This document shows positions 51,936-61,251 of a stretch of 64,000 bases of DNA, piece after piece. The stretch covers positions 169,626-233,625 of the forward strand of contig JALHNJ010000005.1 in the NCBI GenBank assembly GCA_022843585.1, read 5' to 3'. The DNA comes from Chitinophagaceae bacterium. GTDB lineage: Bacteria > Bacteroidota > Bacteroidia > Chitinophagales > Chitinophagaceae. Under the pieces are notes generated by a model. The model had not been told where the DNA came from. It was given only the letters and a program-made list of their open reading frames with translations, and did no database searches. Within the stretch, counting starts at the first letter, position 1. Each line of letters begins with the position of its first letter. Position numbers and translations under genes: made by a program.

Positions 51936-52736
51936 ATGAGAAAGAATCTTATTTTTCTAAGTGGTTTCCTGTTTTTGATGTTCTCCGCAATTGGGCAGCA
52001 ACAAAAAACAGAAGTCCTTTTATTAGGCTGTTTTCATTTTGATAACCCCGGTCTTGACGTAGCTAAGTTTGAAGATGCCAATATCTTATCTGAAAAGCGG
52101 CAAACGGAAGTGCAGGAAGTGCTGAAAAAACTGATCGCTTTTAAACCAGACAAAATATTTGTTGAAGCTCCGGTTACTTACCAGGGCAAACTGGACAGTA
52201 ACATTACGAAATACAAAGCCGGACAATTGATGCTAAAAGCTTCTGAAACGCAGCAGCTCGGTTATAGGCTGGTAAAAGAATTAAACCTGCCGACATTATA
52301 TGCTGTTGATTACAACAGTGCGGATTTTCCATTTGATAGTCTCGTTAAATCTGCAACCGAAGCAAAGCAATTTAATCTTCTTGGTTATATAAAACAATCA
52401 ATTGACAGTATTGAAAAGGCTTTCAATGAATCGCTAAAGAAAAATACCGTTCGGGAGATACTATTGAATCAAAATAGCCAGGTGAATAATGATTTTCTTG
52501 TAGGAACTTATTTCGATTTTCTGATCGCTGGCAAGGAAGGCAATCACATAGGTTCCTATCTTACCAGTGAGTGGTGGAGGAGAAATATGATCATCTATGA
52601 GAACATTCTAAAACGATTAACGGGCAAGGAAGAAAGAATTCTGGTAATTTTTGGCGCAGGGCATACAGCTTTATTGGAGGTGATGATGAAATACAATAAA
52701 AATCTTGAACTGGTGCCTGTGAGTTCTGTATTATGA
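51936..52736 (+). CDS. DUF5694/TraB-like secreted protein
   Basis: This 266-residue protein has a signal peptide (1-20). The mature part has TEVLLLGCFHFDNPG (with His), FKPDKIFVEAP, a helical middle (100-200) and a C-terminal VIFGAGHTALLEVMM. These match the DUF5694 family, related to TraB/PrgY/GumN-type proteins in which a GxxH-containing motif and a GAGH motif sit in one active-site-like pocket. A peptidase-like activity has been proposed for the superfamily but is not established. The ATG at 51936 gives the leader. Confidence 0.75.
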   Translation: MRKNLIFLSGFLFLMFSAIGQQQKTEVLLLGCFHFDNPGLDVAKFEDANILSEKRQTEVQEVLKKLIAFKPDKIFVEAPVTYQGKLDSNITKYKAGQLMLKASETQQLGYRLVKELNLPTLYAVDYNSADFPFDSLVKSATEAKQFNLLGYIKQSIDSIEKAFNESLKKNTVREILLNQNSQVNNDFLVGTYFDFLIAGKEGNHIGSYLTSEWWRRNMIIYENILKRLTGKEERILVIFGAGHTALLEVMMKYNKNLELVPVSSVL

Positions 52737-52841
52737 TACAGCTCCCGGACAACAATACTTGTAAATAGCTGCACACCTTAACAGTTCATTTGCCACAAAT
52801 GGAGAAAAAAATCGTTCTTCATTTTCTACAAGTATTATGTA

Positions 52842-53927
52842 ATGAGAAAATCACCTGCATCCTGCTTAAAACTGCAGGAGATGAGAATAGCCGACTGTCG
52901 TATTATCGTTAAAAGTTTATTCATCACTTTTGTCACGATGCCTTTCGTAACATTGGCGCAGCCTCTTGCTGCAAAAAAGGATTATAAACCGGGCATTCTT
53001 TCAATTGCATATTTTGTTGAAAGTGCAAACAGCTCCGTAAACTCTCTTACCAGTTTGTTGCGGAAAGATAATTATCGAAACAAGATCACTACTTTGAATA
53101 ACCCGGTCAATAATGAATTGGGGTTTAGCCTGAAGAATGAAATTTTGACGGCATTAAAACCAATATTAGATAAAGTAAAAAAAACAGACGGTGGAAAATT
53201 CAAAGACATTATTGAAAATTTTCTGAGCAAACCAGAAGAAAACGGGATAAAATCAGTTAAAAAATATCTCCCGTCTATTGGCATATTCACAACAGTTCTA
53301 TCTCTTGTTGGCAACCTGGTGATCGTAGAGAAAAGTATCACAAAAGAAGATTTGAATAAATTTATGGATAAAGTACAACAGTATTTTTACCAGTATGAAA
53401 AATTAAATGCAATAAATGAGCAGTTTAGTGAGCAGGTAGAAAAGCTATTGGAAAAATCAGCAGAAATAAAAGAAGACCTGAGAGATTTTTTGGTGGAGAG
53501 TATTACTACATTGAATCCGTCTGTTACAAAGCCTTCTTTAAAAGATATGCAGGTGGAAGTGTTGTTGCAGAAATATTATGATCCACAGAAATTGCAAGCA
53601 TGGCTGGATACTGCCCGCAATCAAAAGGAGGGTTCGCTATATCCGCCGGATGCACCTACTTCTGTAAAACTTGTTACTGCCGGAATAAAAAGAATTCAAA
53701 AGGAATTTGAGACGATCTATAATGAAAATTATAGAGAGATGAAAGAACTGATAGCCTCTTTAAAATCGAGTATTCCTAATCTTGACGAAAATCAGCTTAA
53801 TAAAACAAGTGCGGAGATCGATAAATTATATAATGACAGCCGTCAGGCCGATGTTATTAACCTGAACATTACACAGGTGAATGAAAGAATGAGTATTGTG
53901 TGCAGCACAATTAATGCAGGAAAATAA
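52842..53927 (+). CDS. Secreted helical protein of unknown function
   Basis: This 361-residue protein has an N-terminal signal-like segment with either the ATG at 52842 or 52881; the latter gives MRIADCRIIVKSLFITFVTMP, ending near TLAQP. The mature part is almost entirely helical with coiled-coil stretches (KFMDKVQQYFYQYEKLNAINEQFSEQVEKLLEKSAEI) and a hydrophobic segment near 150-165. No family is recognised. It is convergent with the bicupin gene, whose stop is 5 bp away. Confidence 0.6.
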   Translation: MRKSPASCLKLQEMRIADCRIIVKSLFITFVTMPFVTLAQPLAAKKDYKPGILSIAYFVESANSSVNSLTSLLRKDNYRNKITTLNNPVNNELGFSLKNEILTALKPILDKVKKTDGGKFKDIIENFLSKPEENGIKSVKKYLPSIGIFTTVLSLVGNLVIVEKSITKEDLNKFMDKVQQYFYQYEKLNAINEQFSEQVEKLLEKSAEIKEDLRDFLVESITTLNPSVTKPSLKDMQVEVLLQKYYDPQKLQAWLDTARNQKEGSLYPPDAPTSVKLVTAGIKRIQKEFETIYNENYREMKELIASLKSSIPNLDENQLNKTSAEIDKLYNDSRQADVINLNITQVNERMSIVCSTINAGK

Positions 53928-53932
53928 ATACA

Positions 53933-54703
53933 CTATCGCCACTTAAATGCAAAGTAACTACAAGGTTTGTCAGTGGCATTGGCTACACCGTGTAGTTTGC
54001 CGCTTTCAATGATGTAAAAATCACCTGGGCCGGCTTTGTAAGTTTTGCCATCTATTGTCATTTCAGATTCTCCATCGATCATTAAAATAATTTCTGTGTC
54101 CACATGTTGGTGTGGTGCATGGCTTGCGCCTTTTAGTTTTAGATGTGTGGTATGCATTTCATAGTTCTCACACATAGCAGTGGGGCGGTCAAAATATTTT
54201 CGGGTGCCTCTGTTGTTTGCTTCCTTATATGTTAATGAATCATAGTTAATTAATAATGTGCCACCGGCTTGTTTGCTTCGTTCCATATTCATGGGTTTTT
54301 TAGACCGGAACATTAATACATAATAAGTAACCGGGCCATCGCCGGTGTTTTCAAAAGTCTGCATTTCATGCGGAGGAATAAGCAATACACTGCCTGCCCC
54401 AAGCGTAGCAGTTGTATCGCCAATGGTACATTTAAGTGTTCCTTCTTTAATGATGATCAATTCTTCCAACCTATCCTGTGCATGTGGTGGACGGGGTACA
54501 GCTCCTTTTTGTTGTGTAGTAGCATGTATTTCAAAATAGGAGAACTCATTGGTAGTTCCTTCCAGGATCTTGCGGCCTTCACGAAGACCATCTTTTTTTA
54601 CAGGAAGGTCAGCCCAATGATATACACCTGAGCCAACCGGCTTCAATTGAGAAAATGAATTCATAGTAATTAATAGCAGTAAGAAGAAAAATGTGATCCG
54701 CAT
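53933..54703 (-). CDS. Two-cupin secreted protein
   Basis: This 256-residue protein has a signal peptide (1-19). The first cupin barrel (about 30-140) contains PRPPHAQDRLEELIIIKEGTLKCTIGDTTATLGAGSVLLIPPHEMQTF. The second (about 160-255) contains GASHAPHQHVDTEIILMIDGESEMTIDGKTYKAGPGDFYIIESGKLHGVAN. The second barrel keeps a His pair (HQH) and the terminal His, so it may bind metal; the first has only the Glu and terminal His. It may be an exported dioxygenase-like or ligand-binding protein. Confidence 0.8.
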   Translation of the reverse strand: MRITFFFLLLLITMNSFSQLKPVGSGVYHWADLPVKKDGLREGRKILEGTTNEFSYFEIHATTQQKGAVPRPPHAQDRLEELIIIKEGTLKCTIGDTTATLGAGSVLLIPPHEMQTFENTGDGPVTYYVLMFRSKKPMNMERSKQAGGTLLINYDSLTYKEANNRGTRKYFDRPTAMCENYEMHTTHLKLKGASHAPHQHVDTEIILMIDGESEMTIDGKTYKAGPGDFYIIESGKLHGVANATDKPCSYFAFKWR

Positions 54704-54822
54704 GCCGGGAGGTATTGATTTTTAAAGTTAAGTTTTTCCTACCTAAAGGGGATATAACCCTGTTCATTCGCTGTTATGCTCAATTTATACAGGTTCGCTA
54801 TAATTAGCTTGCTAAAAGGTAA

Positions 54823-54830
54823 TAGCTTTG
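54823..54830 (+). promoter_or_regulatory. Putative -7 box (TAGCTTTG)
   Basis: A TAnnTTTG match lies 17 bp before the ATG at 54848. No TTTG is found 19-20 nt upstream, so only the -7 half is supported. Confidence 0.3.
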
Positions 54831-54847
54831 CATTATAAACCTATAAT

Positions 54848-56173
54848 ATGAAACCAACATCAACCTTATTGCTACTCACAGTAACTGTGATGCTTGCAAT
54901 AACAACTAATTTTTCCGCTACAGCCCAACAGCAATACAAACTCCGGCAGGTAACCAATATGATGGGAATGAAATCGGAAACTACCATCTATGTAAAAGGG
55001 ATGCGCAAAAGAACTGAAGGTGGCGGTTTAACAGGAATGGGAGCTAATCTTACAACTATAGAGCAATGCGATAAGCAACGTACTGTTACTTTGAATGATA
55101 AAAAGAAACTCTATTTTATTGAGCCGTTCTCAAATAATTCCGAAGAGGAAATTGATGAAGACGTTAAACCTGCGGCAAAAACCAAACCTGTTGCTGCAAC
55201 AACAACAAAGAAAGGTGGTATAATAAATATGTATTACAATATCACCGATACAGGTGAACGTAAGAAAATGTATGGCTTTACTGCCCGCCACGTATGGACT
55301 ACTCAAAAAATCAAACCTTCACCTGATGCCTGTATGATGAAGGATAGCATGATCATTAAAACAGATGGATGGTATATTGATCTGCCTGAATTTAATTGCC
55401 CTATTCGTTATACACCTTCCAACACTAATAATGGTGGATATCAGCAACCTGACTGTCAGGATAAATATGTTACTCGCCGTAGTGGAAAAGGGAAATTGGG
55501 TTTTCCGTTGATTGAAAAAAGAACCATGATAATGGGGAATGGTACTGCGCAAACCAGTGAGTTTGTTACTGATCTTGAAACACTTGAACTTATTACGGGC
55601 AAATTGGATTCAATGTTGTTTGAAATTCCTCCGGGTTATACTTTAGCAAAAAGTATGGAAGAGTTAGAGGAAAAATTTGATGTGGCGGAAATCATGAAGC
55701 AGGCAGGTAACTCAAGCTATGCTAACACTAATAAAACTCCAGCCGTTAACGAAGAAAAAAAATCAGGTGTGCTTCGTATAGGAGTATATGAGCCAAAAGG
55801 TGACGGACAATTACAGTATGCAACATTGCAGCATCATATTGTAGCTAATCTTACAAGCGGCACAATTGAAGCTGTTGCCATTACATCTGAAGAGGATGCA
55901 AAAAAATACCATTGCGATTTTGTACTTAATACAGACTTTGTAAAAGTGAAATCAGGCAGTAAAGTAGGGGGCTTGTTAAAAGCAATAAAAAACACAGATC
56001 CTAACGCTGCGTCATCCTTTGCTATTGAAGCAAATCTTGTTCTTACCAATCTATCAGACGGTTCTAGCCGATTGCAACAAAATGTAAATGGCAAATATGA
56101 TGGTAACCCGGATGCAGCTGCAAAAAAAGCATTGGATGATGGATGCCGGCTTGTATTGAAAGGATTGAAATAA
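54848..56173 (+). CDS. Secreted two-domain protein of unknown function
   Basis: This 441-residue protein has a signal peptide (1-26). Its N-terminal half (about 30-270) starts YKLRQVTNMMGMKSETTIYVKGMRKRTEGGG. This resembles secreted DUF4412-type domains, which read as a beta-stranded scaffold. The C-terminal half (about 285-441) begins VLRIGVYEPKGDGQLQYATLQHHIVANL and is a separate alpha/beta module with no recognised family. A Lys/Thr/Pro linker separates the two. A strong terminator follows the stop. Confidence 0.65.
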   Translation: MKPTSTLLLLTVTVMLAITTNFSATAQQQYKLRQVTNMMGMKSETTIYVKGMRKRTEGGGLTGMGANLTTIEQCDKQRTVTLNDKKKLYFIEPFSNNSEEEIDEDVKPAAKTKPVAATTTKKGGIINMYYNITDTGERKKMYGFTARHVWTTQKIKPSPDACMMKDSMIIKTDGWYIDLPEFNCPIRYTPSNTNNGGYQQPDCQDKYVTRRSGKGKLGFPLIEKRTMIMGNGTAQTSEFVTDLETLELITGKLDSMLFEIPPGYTLAKSMEELEEKFDVAEIMKQAGNSSYANTNKTPAVNEEKKSGVLRIGVYEPKGDGQLQYATLQHHIVANLTSGTIEAVAITSEEDAKKYHCDFVLNTDFVKVKSGSKVGGLLKAIKNTDPNAASSFAIEANLVLTNLSDGSSRLQQNVNGKYDGNPDAAAKKALDDGCRLVLKGLK

Positions 56174-56194
56174 GCTGTACAAAAATTTTATTGG

Positions 56195-56224
56195 CCCGTT
56201 GTATAGTATATACAACGGGTTTTT
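56195..56224 (+). terminator. Terminator after two-domain protein gene
   Basis: CCCGTTGTATA - GTA - TATACAACGGG followed by five Ts is a perfect 11-bp stem 21 bp after the stop. Confidence 0.85.
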
Positions 56225-56323
56225 ATATTAAAAGAGGTTGAAAATACCGTCCTCACGGTAGTTCAAAAAAGCAGTAATCGGTTAAGTTTACGCTTTCATT
56301 TTACTATTATTAATGTTACTTCT

Positions 56324-56800
56324 ATGCGACAGTTAATTAAAAACACCATACTGATTTGTTTAATAAGTATTCCATTATTCGCCCAATCACAAACCTGCGA
56401 AGTACTTGATAGGGTACAATTAAAACAAATGCTTAATGAGTTGGGATATACTGTAAAAGATGTAGTCACAACACCCGGCAAAGAAAAATACCAGGTGGAC
56501 TTTAATAAGGATGGCTTGAATATTCCGGTTGGTTATGAAATCAGCCCGAGCACCAATTATATCTGGCTTACCGTAAACCTTGGAAAAGCATTGGGAGATA
56601 CATCCCGAAATCATTTTAACTTGTTAAGACAAAATGGTAAGATACAGCCCTGCCAGTTTTATATTACAGAAAGCGGCACGTTAATGCTTGGACTGGCAAT
56701 TGAAAATCGGGGTGTTACAAATGCTATATTGCGTCGTCACTCTGAAAATGTATCCAGCAGAGTTTCTGAAACAAAGCTCTACTGGGAATTAAAGAAATAA
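56324..56800 (+). CDS. Secreted protein of unknown function
   Basis: This 158-residue protein has a signal peptide (about 1-22). Mature features are LKQMLNELGYTVKDVVTTPGKEKYQVDFNKDGLNIPVGYEISPSTNYIWLTVNLGK and a C-terminal FYITESGTLMLGLAIENRGV. The alternating beta-strand and helix pattern suggests a small alpha/beta fold like type III chaperones or YbjN, but with a signal peptide. No motif settles this. It is convergent with the helicase gene, 6 bp apart. Confidence 0.6.
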   Translation: MRQLIKNTILICLISIPLFAQSQTCEVLDRVQLKQMLNELGYTVKDVVTTPGKEKYQVDFNKDGLNIPVGYEISPSTNYIWLTVNLGKALGDTSRNHFNLLRQNGKIQPCQFYITESGTLMLGLAIENRGVTNAILRRHSENVSSRVSETKLYWELKK

Positions 56801-56806
56801 TGTTAC

Positions 56807-58636
56807 TTAAATAATTTCAAACTCCCACACGGTACGATAAGTGCCATGTTTTTCTACATACGAAAGAAATTCATTGTAAAATTTATCTGCACCGATCGTG
56901 GCACTATCGCCAATTACAATTAATTGTTCTTTGGCCCTGGTGATGGCAACATTCATTCGGCGATAATCTTTCAAAAAACCAATATCTCCATCATCATTAC
57001 TTCGAACAAGTGACACTATAATATTTTCTTTTTCCTGTCCCTGGAAACTATCAATAGTACTGATGCGCATTTGTGATGGCAATAATTCTTTTGCCGCAGT
57101 TACTTGTCCGGAATAAGGAGAGATAAAAGCTGTAATAGCAGGAGACAGATTTTCTTTTTCTAATAATTGCTGCACAATATTCAATTCAGCCTCATTTTGT
57201 AAACTCATTCCATCTGGCCCACGTTTTTCATTATAGCCGGAACCGGCGGTATCAATAAATGTGAGGTGAATTCCATCATTAATTAAATGAGCTGCTGTTT
57301 GCAATAATCCATTATAAAAATACTGGCTGCTGAAACCAGCAATAGCAGGCCGCATCCTGTATTGGGTGTTCAACAAATAAACGGCAGGGTTGTGGTCAAT
57401 GGCTACTTCAAGAACAGAACGGTTAAAACCGAGTTGTGCAGCTTCATTACTCAACACAGTAGGAGGTAATTGCCAGTGATCACCTGCCAGCACTATTTTA
57501 TCGGCTAATGGAAATATAGTCCATGCTAATGGTTCGATACATTGTCCGGCTTCATCAATTACAAGTGAATCAAATTTTAGTTGATTGATCTTTGCATCAT
57601 ACAATCCAATAGGAGTGCCGGCGATTACTTCAGCCTCTGCAAATAATTTTTCTTCATTGTAAGCCTGTAATTGTTTTATTTCGGTACGGATATTTTTTAC
57701 TTCTTTAAAAAGCAGGTTGCGTTGTTCCCGTTCTGCTTTTCCAAAACTGCGTTTGTATTTTAGGGCCATTCTTCTAAACTCTTCAGCCCTCATTTTTAAT
57801 TGCTTGATTTCTTTCAGTGATTTACTGTTATTGAGTTTGCCCTCCGGAGTGTGGGCAAAAATCGTTTCATCTACTTTAGTGATATTCCCAACTCGTAGTA
57901 GTTTTACACCTTGTTGTATCAATCCTTTGGCAATATTATCTACAGCCGTATTGCTGGGTGCAGATACTAATACTTTTTCTCCGACTTTTATTAGTTGAAC
58001 AATGGCTTCAATAAGTGTGGTTGTTTTTCCTGTTCCCGGCGGCCCATGTACAATGGTGAGCTGCTCAATTGCTGCAATAGCTGCTACAGCCTGTTGCTGA
58101 CTTTCATTTAATTTTTGATTGCGAAAACTGATTGTAGTATTCTTTACTGCTGGAGCAGTTGCTATTGTTGCGTTATCATGTAATTGTTCAAATAATTTGA
58201 ATAGCGGTTTGTTATTTTCTAACTCATTCAGCACTTTTTTCATAATGCTGGTGGTACGGGTATCGGGTGCCAGTTTGATACCCACACCATCATCTTCTAT
58301 CCAATCGGGAAAATCCGGAGCAAACAAACGGAACTCTCCATTTTTTCCATCCAGGCTTATCAATATTCCTTTGATAGGTTCTTCGCCGCTAATAAAACAT
58401 TCAATGGCGGCACCATCCCTGAACATATTTGCTTCTGGCGGAAAATGAAGTTTGAAACTTATCTCCGGATAATCAGCATAACCAAAATTCTTTTTGGTAA
58501 CGATTACAGGATGTAGAGCAAGACCTTCTGCTTTTAATTGCTTGAGAGTATGTGATTGGTCAAGTTTATAACGATTGGCCTGTTCCTTTTCCTCAAGGTC
58601 AATACATTTTAATAAAGTTTGTAACTGTGGATGCAT
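56807..58636 (-). CDS. UPF1/SMUBP2-like DNA/RNA helicase
   Basis: This 609-residue SF1 helicase resembles IGHMBP2/Dna2/UPF1. An N-terminal accessory beta region (about 20-180) precedes the core. Visible motifs are Walker A VHGPPGTGKTTTL (near 194-206), SAPSNTAVDNIAKGL (Ia), VIDEAGQCIEP (motif II), AGDHWQLPPTV (III), STIDSFQGQEKENIIVSLVRSN (V) and RRMNVAITRAKEQLIVIGD (VI). The family translocates 5'-3' on DNA or RNA. The start at 58636 gives the usual length. Confidence 0.92.
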   Translation of the reverse strand: MHPQLQTLLKCIDLEEKEQANRYKLDQSHTLKQLKAEGLALHPVIVTKKNFGYADYPEISFKLHFPPEANMFRDGAAIECFISGEEPIKGILISLDGKNGEFRLFAPDFPDWIEDDGVGIKLAPDTRTTSIMKKVLNELENNKPLFKLFEQLHDNATIATAPAVKNTTISFRNQKLNESQQQAVAAIAAIEQLTIVHGPPGTGKTTTLIEAIVQLIKVGEKVLVSAPSNTAVDNIAKGLIQQGVKLLRVGNITKVDETIFAHTPEGKLNNSKSLKEIKQLKMRAEEFRRMALKYKRSFGKAEREQRNLLFKEVKNIRTEIKQLQAYNEEKLFAEAEVIAGTPIGLYDAKINQLKFDSLVIDEAGQCIEPLAWTIFPLADKIVLAGDHWQLPPTVLSNEAAQLGFNRSVLEVAIDHNPAVYLLNTQYRMRPAIAGFSSQYFYNGLLQTAAHLINDGIHLTFIDTAGSGYNEKRGPDGMSLQNEAELNIVQQLLEKENLSPAITAFISPYSGQVTAAKELLPSQMRISTIDSFQGQEKENIIVSLVRSNDDGDIGFLKDYRRMNVAITRAKEQLIVIGDSATIGADKFYNEFLSYVEKHGTYRTVWEFEII

Positions 58637-58750
58637 ATTTGTGCGGCAAAAATATTGGAAAAGAGATTGTCTTTACTGATTAACTTTACATCTGCAGGGC
58701 ATAAGTGAAAAGCTCAACAGCTTTGCTTAAAGCTCAGTCGAATTCTACCT

Positions 58751-58793
58751 GTACAAGTGTGCGACGCAAGGGACGACGATAGTAGTACTGCAG
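58751..58793 (+). repeat. Dispersed 44-bp repeat, copy 2
   Basis: It matches 15163-15206 in reverse orientation at about 36 of 43-44 positions, with GTACAAG, GTGCGACGCAA, GACGA, GATAGTAG and ACTG shared. It lies 31 bp before the DUF6370 gene. Confidence 0.65.
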
Positions 58794-58823
58794 CTTGGTA
58801 AAAAAAATATTAATATATAAAAT

Positions 58824-59180
58824 ATGAAATCTTTATTCGTATCTGTTGCAATGATTTTAATTGGCTCTGCTGCCTCAGCACAGTTAAGAGCAACTCCTGA
58901 CAGCACTAAAAAAGTGCAGATCGTTGAAACATCTTGTGGTCAATGCCAGTTTGGATTAAAAACTAAAAAGGGCTGCGATCTTGCCGTTCGTATCGATGGT
59001 AAAGCTTATTTCGTAGAAGGAACCACCATTGATGAACATGGCGATGCACATGCAAGTGATGGTTTTTGTGAAGCTATCCGCAAAGCAAAAGTGCAGGGCA
59101 AAGTAAAAGATGATAAGTTCAAAGTGACTTATTTCAAATTATTAACCCCCGAAGAAGCTGCGGCGGAGAAAAAGAATTAA
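58824..59180 (+). CDS. DUF6370-type secreted protein
   Basis: This 118-residue protein has a signal peptide (1-19, ending ASAQ). A compact domain follows with the conserved pattern VETSCGQCQFGLKTKKGCDLAVRIDGKAYFVEGTTIDEHGDAHASDGFCEAIRKAKVQGKV. The Cys residues (C-x2-C, C, C) and His (in DEHGDAH) suggest a metal site. The family is widespread in Bacteroidota, with unknown function. It precedes the gamma-glutamyltransferase, which is convergent. Confidence 0.8.
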   Translation: MKSLFVSVAMILIGSAASAQLRATPDSTKKVQIVETSCGQCQFGLKTKKGCDLAVRIDGKAYFVEGTTIDEHGDAHASDGFCEAIRKAKVQGKVKDDKFKVTYFKLLTPEEAAAEKKN

Positions 59181-59187
59181 ATATATT

Positions 59188-59256
59188 TCCCACAAAGACA
59201 CAAAGGTCACTAAGATTTTTCGTTGTGTGCTTATTGTTTTTGTGGGATTTTTTTTA
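59188..59256. terminator. Imperfect bidirectional hairpin between DUF6370 and GGT
   Basis: An outer stem TCCCACAAA / TTTGTGGGA (59188-59196, 59239-59247) and an inner stem ACACAA / TTGTGT (59198-59203, 59223-59228) are separated by an AAGGTCACTAAG region. A T run on the plus side supports termination of DUF6370. The text resembles a dispersed repeat of the phylum. Confidence 0.6.
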
Positions 59257-61152
59257 CCAACCAATTCCATAATCTTCTCCATGGTTAGATGATCCACCCC
59301 ACAAGCTGCCATGTTTCCAATCGAACCAGATCGCATTAATAGGGCCGCTGGTACGATCATCGAAGGAAAGTGTATATCCCATTTTCTTTAATTCTGCCCG
59401 CACTGCTTCAGTAGTCTTATCGTGTAATAAAATACTTCCGGGCTTTGGTTTCCTATCATCTGTTTTTGTGCCACCGAGTGATAACCAAAGCTGGTTCGTA
59501 TTAATATTTGCTGCTTCGCTGGCTTGTTGTACCGTCATTCCAAACTCCACCATATTTAAAAAGAATTGCAAGAGGTTTTGCTCTTGTGTATCGCCACCTT
59601 GTACGGCGAAACTTAAAAAGGGTTTACCATCTTTCATGGCCAGTGTTGGTGTAAGTGTAACTCTTGGTCTTTTACCGGGAGCGACCACATTAAACGGATT
59701 AATTGTTTCATCCAATACAAAACTTTGCATCCGCTGACTCATTCCCACACCTGTATTTCCAGCAATACAAGCAGGCAGCCATCCGCCTGAAGGTGTAATC
59801 GAAACTACCCAGCCTTCCTTATCAGCTGCTTCCACAGAAGTGGTACCTCTCCATAATCTATCCATGTATTCCGATTCTTCATTGGCATTGTAAGCAACTT
59901 GATTTCTTATATCATGCGCAGGTGCAAAATTTCTTTTTGTAGTATCTGTAGAAAAACCTCTTTTTTTCATTAGTTCCAGATAAGGATTATCCCTGCCTTC
60001 AAAAGAATAAGGGTCGCCGGGACCGATTGCCGGATCATTTTTTTCAAAGCCAATTAATGTAGCCCGTTGCTTTGCATATTCTTTACTCAATAATCCTTTC
60101 ATGGGTTCAGCAGGAGGGAAGTAAGGATCGCCATAATAAAAATCTCTGTCAGCGAATGTGAGGTTCATGGTTTGATACAGCGTATGAATATATTTTGCAC
60201 TGTTGTATCCCATTGCTTTTACATCAAAATTTTCTAAAATGTTCAATGATTGTAACAACATCGGCCCTTGTGTCCATGCTTGTAATTTATAAACATCAAT
60301 GCCTTTGTAGTTAACCGATAAAGGCTCTTCTTCTATCGGTTTCCAGTTAGCAAGATCTTGTTCGGTAATTAATCCGCCTTGTTCTTTACAACCTCTTACA
60401 AATTCTTTCGCAATATCGCCTTTGTAAAAACGATCGAAGGCTGCCATAATAGCGTCTTTTCTATTCTTACCTTTCTTTAATGCAGCTTGTTCTGCATCTA
60501 CCATTTTAGTCAATGTGGCTAACAAATCTTTTTGTACAAAAATTTCACCAGCTGAAGGTGCTTCTCTCTTTTCGCCCAAATGCGGTAAGAAAACTGCTTT
60601 GCTATAGGGCCATTCTTTTATTCTTGCTTTCCCTCTTTCCATGCTATTGGCAGTTTGCGCATCAATTGCATAACCTGCTGCTAATTCCATGGCCGGTGCT
60701 AATACTTCTTTCAAACTCATGGTTCCATATTCGGAGAGCATATAACAAATGCCGCCTGGTGTACCGGGAGTTGTTGCAGCCAGCGGACCATATTCAGGAG
60801 GGAAATTGTAGCCCTTTCCTTTAAAAAATTCAACCGTTGCGCCAGTCGGTGCTACACCCATTGCATTAATAGCAATTACTTTTTTTGTTTTTGGATTATA
60901 AATAAGTGCCTGCGTTTCGCCGCCCCAGCTAAGCACATCCCACATGGTGCAGGTTGCAGCCAACATTGCACAAGCAGCATCCACGGCATTGCCTCCTTTT
61001 TGAAAAATAATTGAACCTGCCGTAGCTGCTAATGGCTTACCGGTAATAGCCATCCAGTTCTTTCCGTGTAGTGGTGGCTTTTGTGTTTGCTGTGCTATTA
61101 CTAAAAGTGAACAACAACAAGTAAGAGTCAAGAAGAATAAGCGGCGTTTCAT
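59254..61152 (-). CDS. Gamma-glutamyltransferase
   Basis: This 632-residue exported enzyme is an Ntn hydrolase that autocleaves and transfers the gamma-glutamyl group of glutathione. A signal peptide (about 1-20) precedes the large-subunit region. The catalytic threonine region is GTTSVEAADKEGWVVSIT (near 435), where the usual pattern is TTH-x-S-V-V-D. Both Ts are kept, but the following His is Ser and the next Ser is Glu. Other parts are normal: GGNAVDAACAMLAATC, GVAPTGATVEF and the C-terminal GPINAIWFD. Substrate specificity may differ from E. coli GGT. Confidence 0.88.
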   Translation of the reverse strand: MKRRLFFLTLTCCCSLLVIAQQTQKPPLHGKNWMAITGKPLAATAGSIIFQKGGNAVDAACAMLAATCTMWDVLSWGGETQALIYNPKTKKVIAINAMGVAPTGATVEFFKGKGYNFPPEYGPLAATTPGTPGGICYMLSEYGTMSLKEVLAPAMELAAGYAIDAQTANSMERGKARIKEWPYSKAVFLPHLGEKREAPSAGEIFVQKDLLATLTKMVDAEQAALKKGKNRKDAIMAAFDRFYKGDIAKEFVRGCKEQGGLITEQDLANWKPIEEEPLSVNYKGIDVYKLQAWTQGPMLLQSLNILENFDVKAMGYNSAKYIHTLYQTMNLTFADRDFYYGDPYFPPAEPMKGLLSKEYAKQRATLIGFEKNDPAIGPGDPYSFEGRDNPYLELMKKRGFSTDTTKRNFAPAHDIRNQVAYNANEESEYMDRLWRGTTSVEAADKEGWVVSITPSGGWLPACIAGNTGVGMSQRMQSFVLDETINPFNVVAPGKRPRVTLTPTLAMKDGKPFLSFAVQGGDTQEQNLLQFFLNMVEFGMTVQQASEAANINTNQLWLSLGGTKTDDRKPKPGSILLHDKTTEAVRAELKKMGYTLSFDDRTSGPINAIWFDWKHGSLWGGSSNHGEDYGIGW

Positions 61153-61203
61153 GTGTAGTAAATTATAAGCTAAAGATAAAGATTCCGAAATGAGAAAGCA
61201 CAG

Positions 61204-61234
61204 TCTGTTTATTAGCTTATAATAGATAGTTTTG
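61204..61234 (+). promoter_or_regulatory. Putative promoter of radical SAM gene
   Basis: TCTG (61204-61207), a 19-nt spacer and TAGTTTTG (61227-61234) match TTTG / TAnnTTTG with one mismatch in the -33 box. Transcription would start about 12 nt before the TTG start at 61252. Confidence 0.45.
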
Positions 61235-61251
61235 CAGCTAAACTTTTCCGG

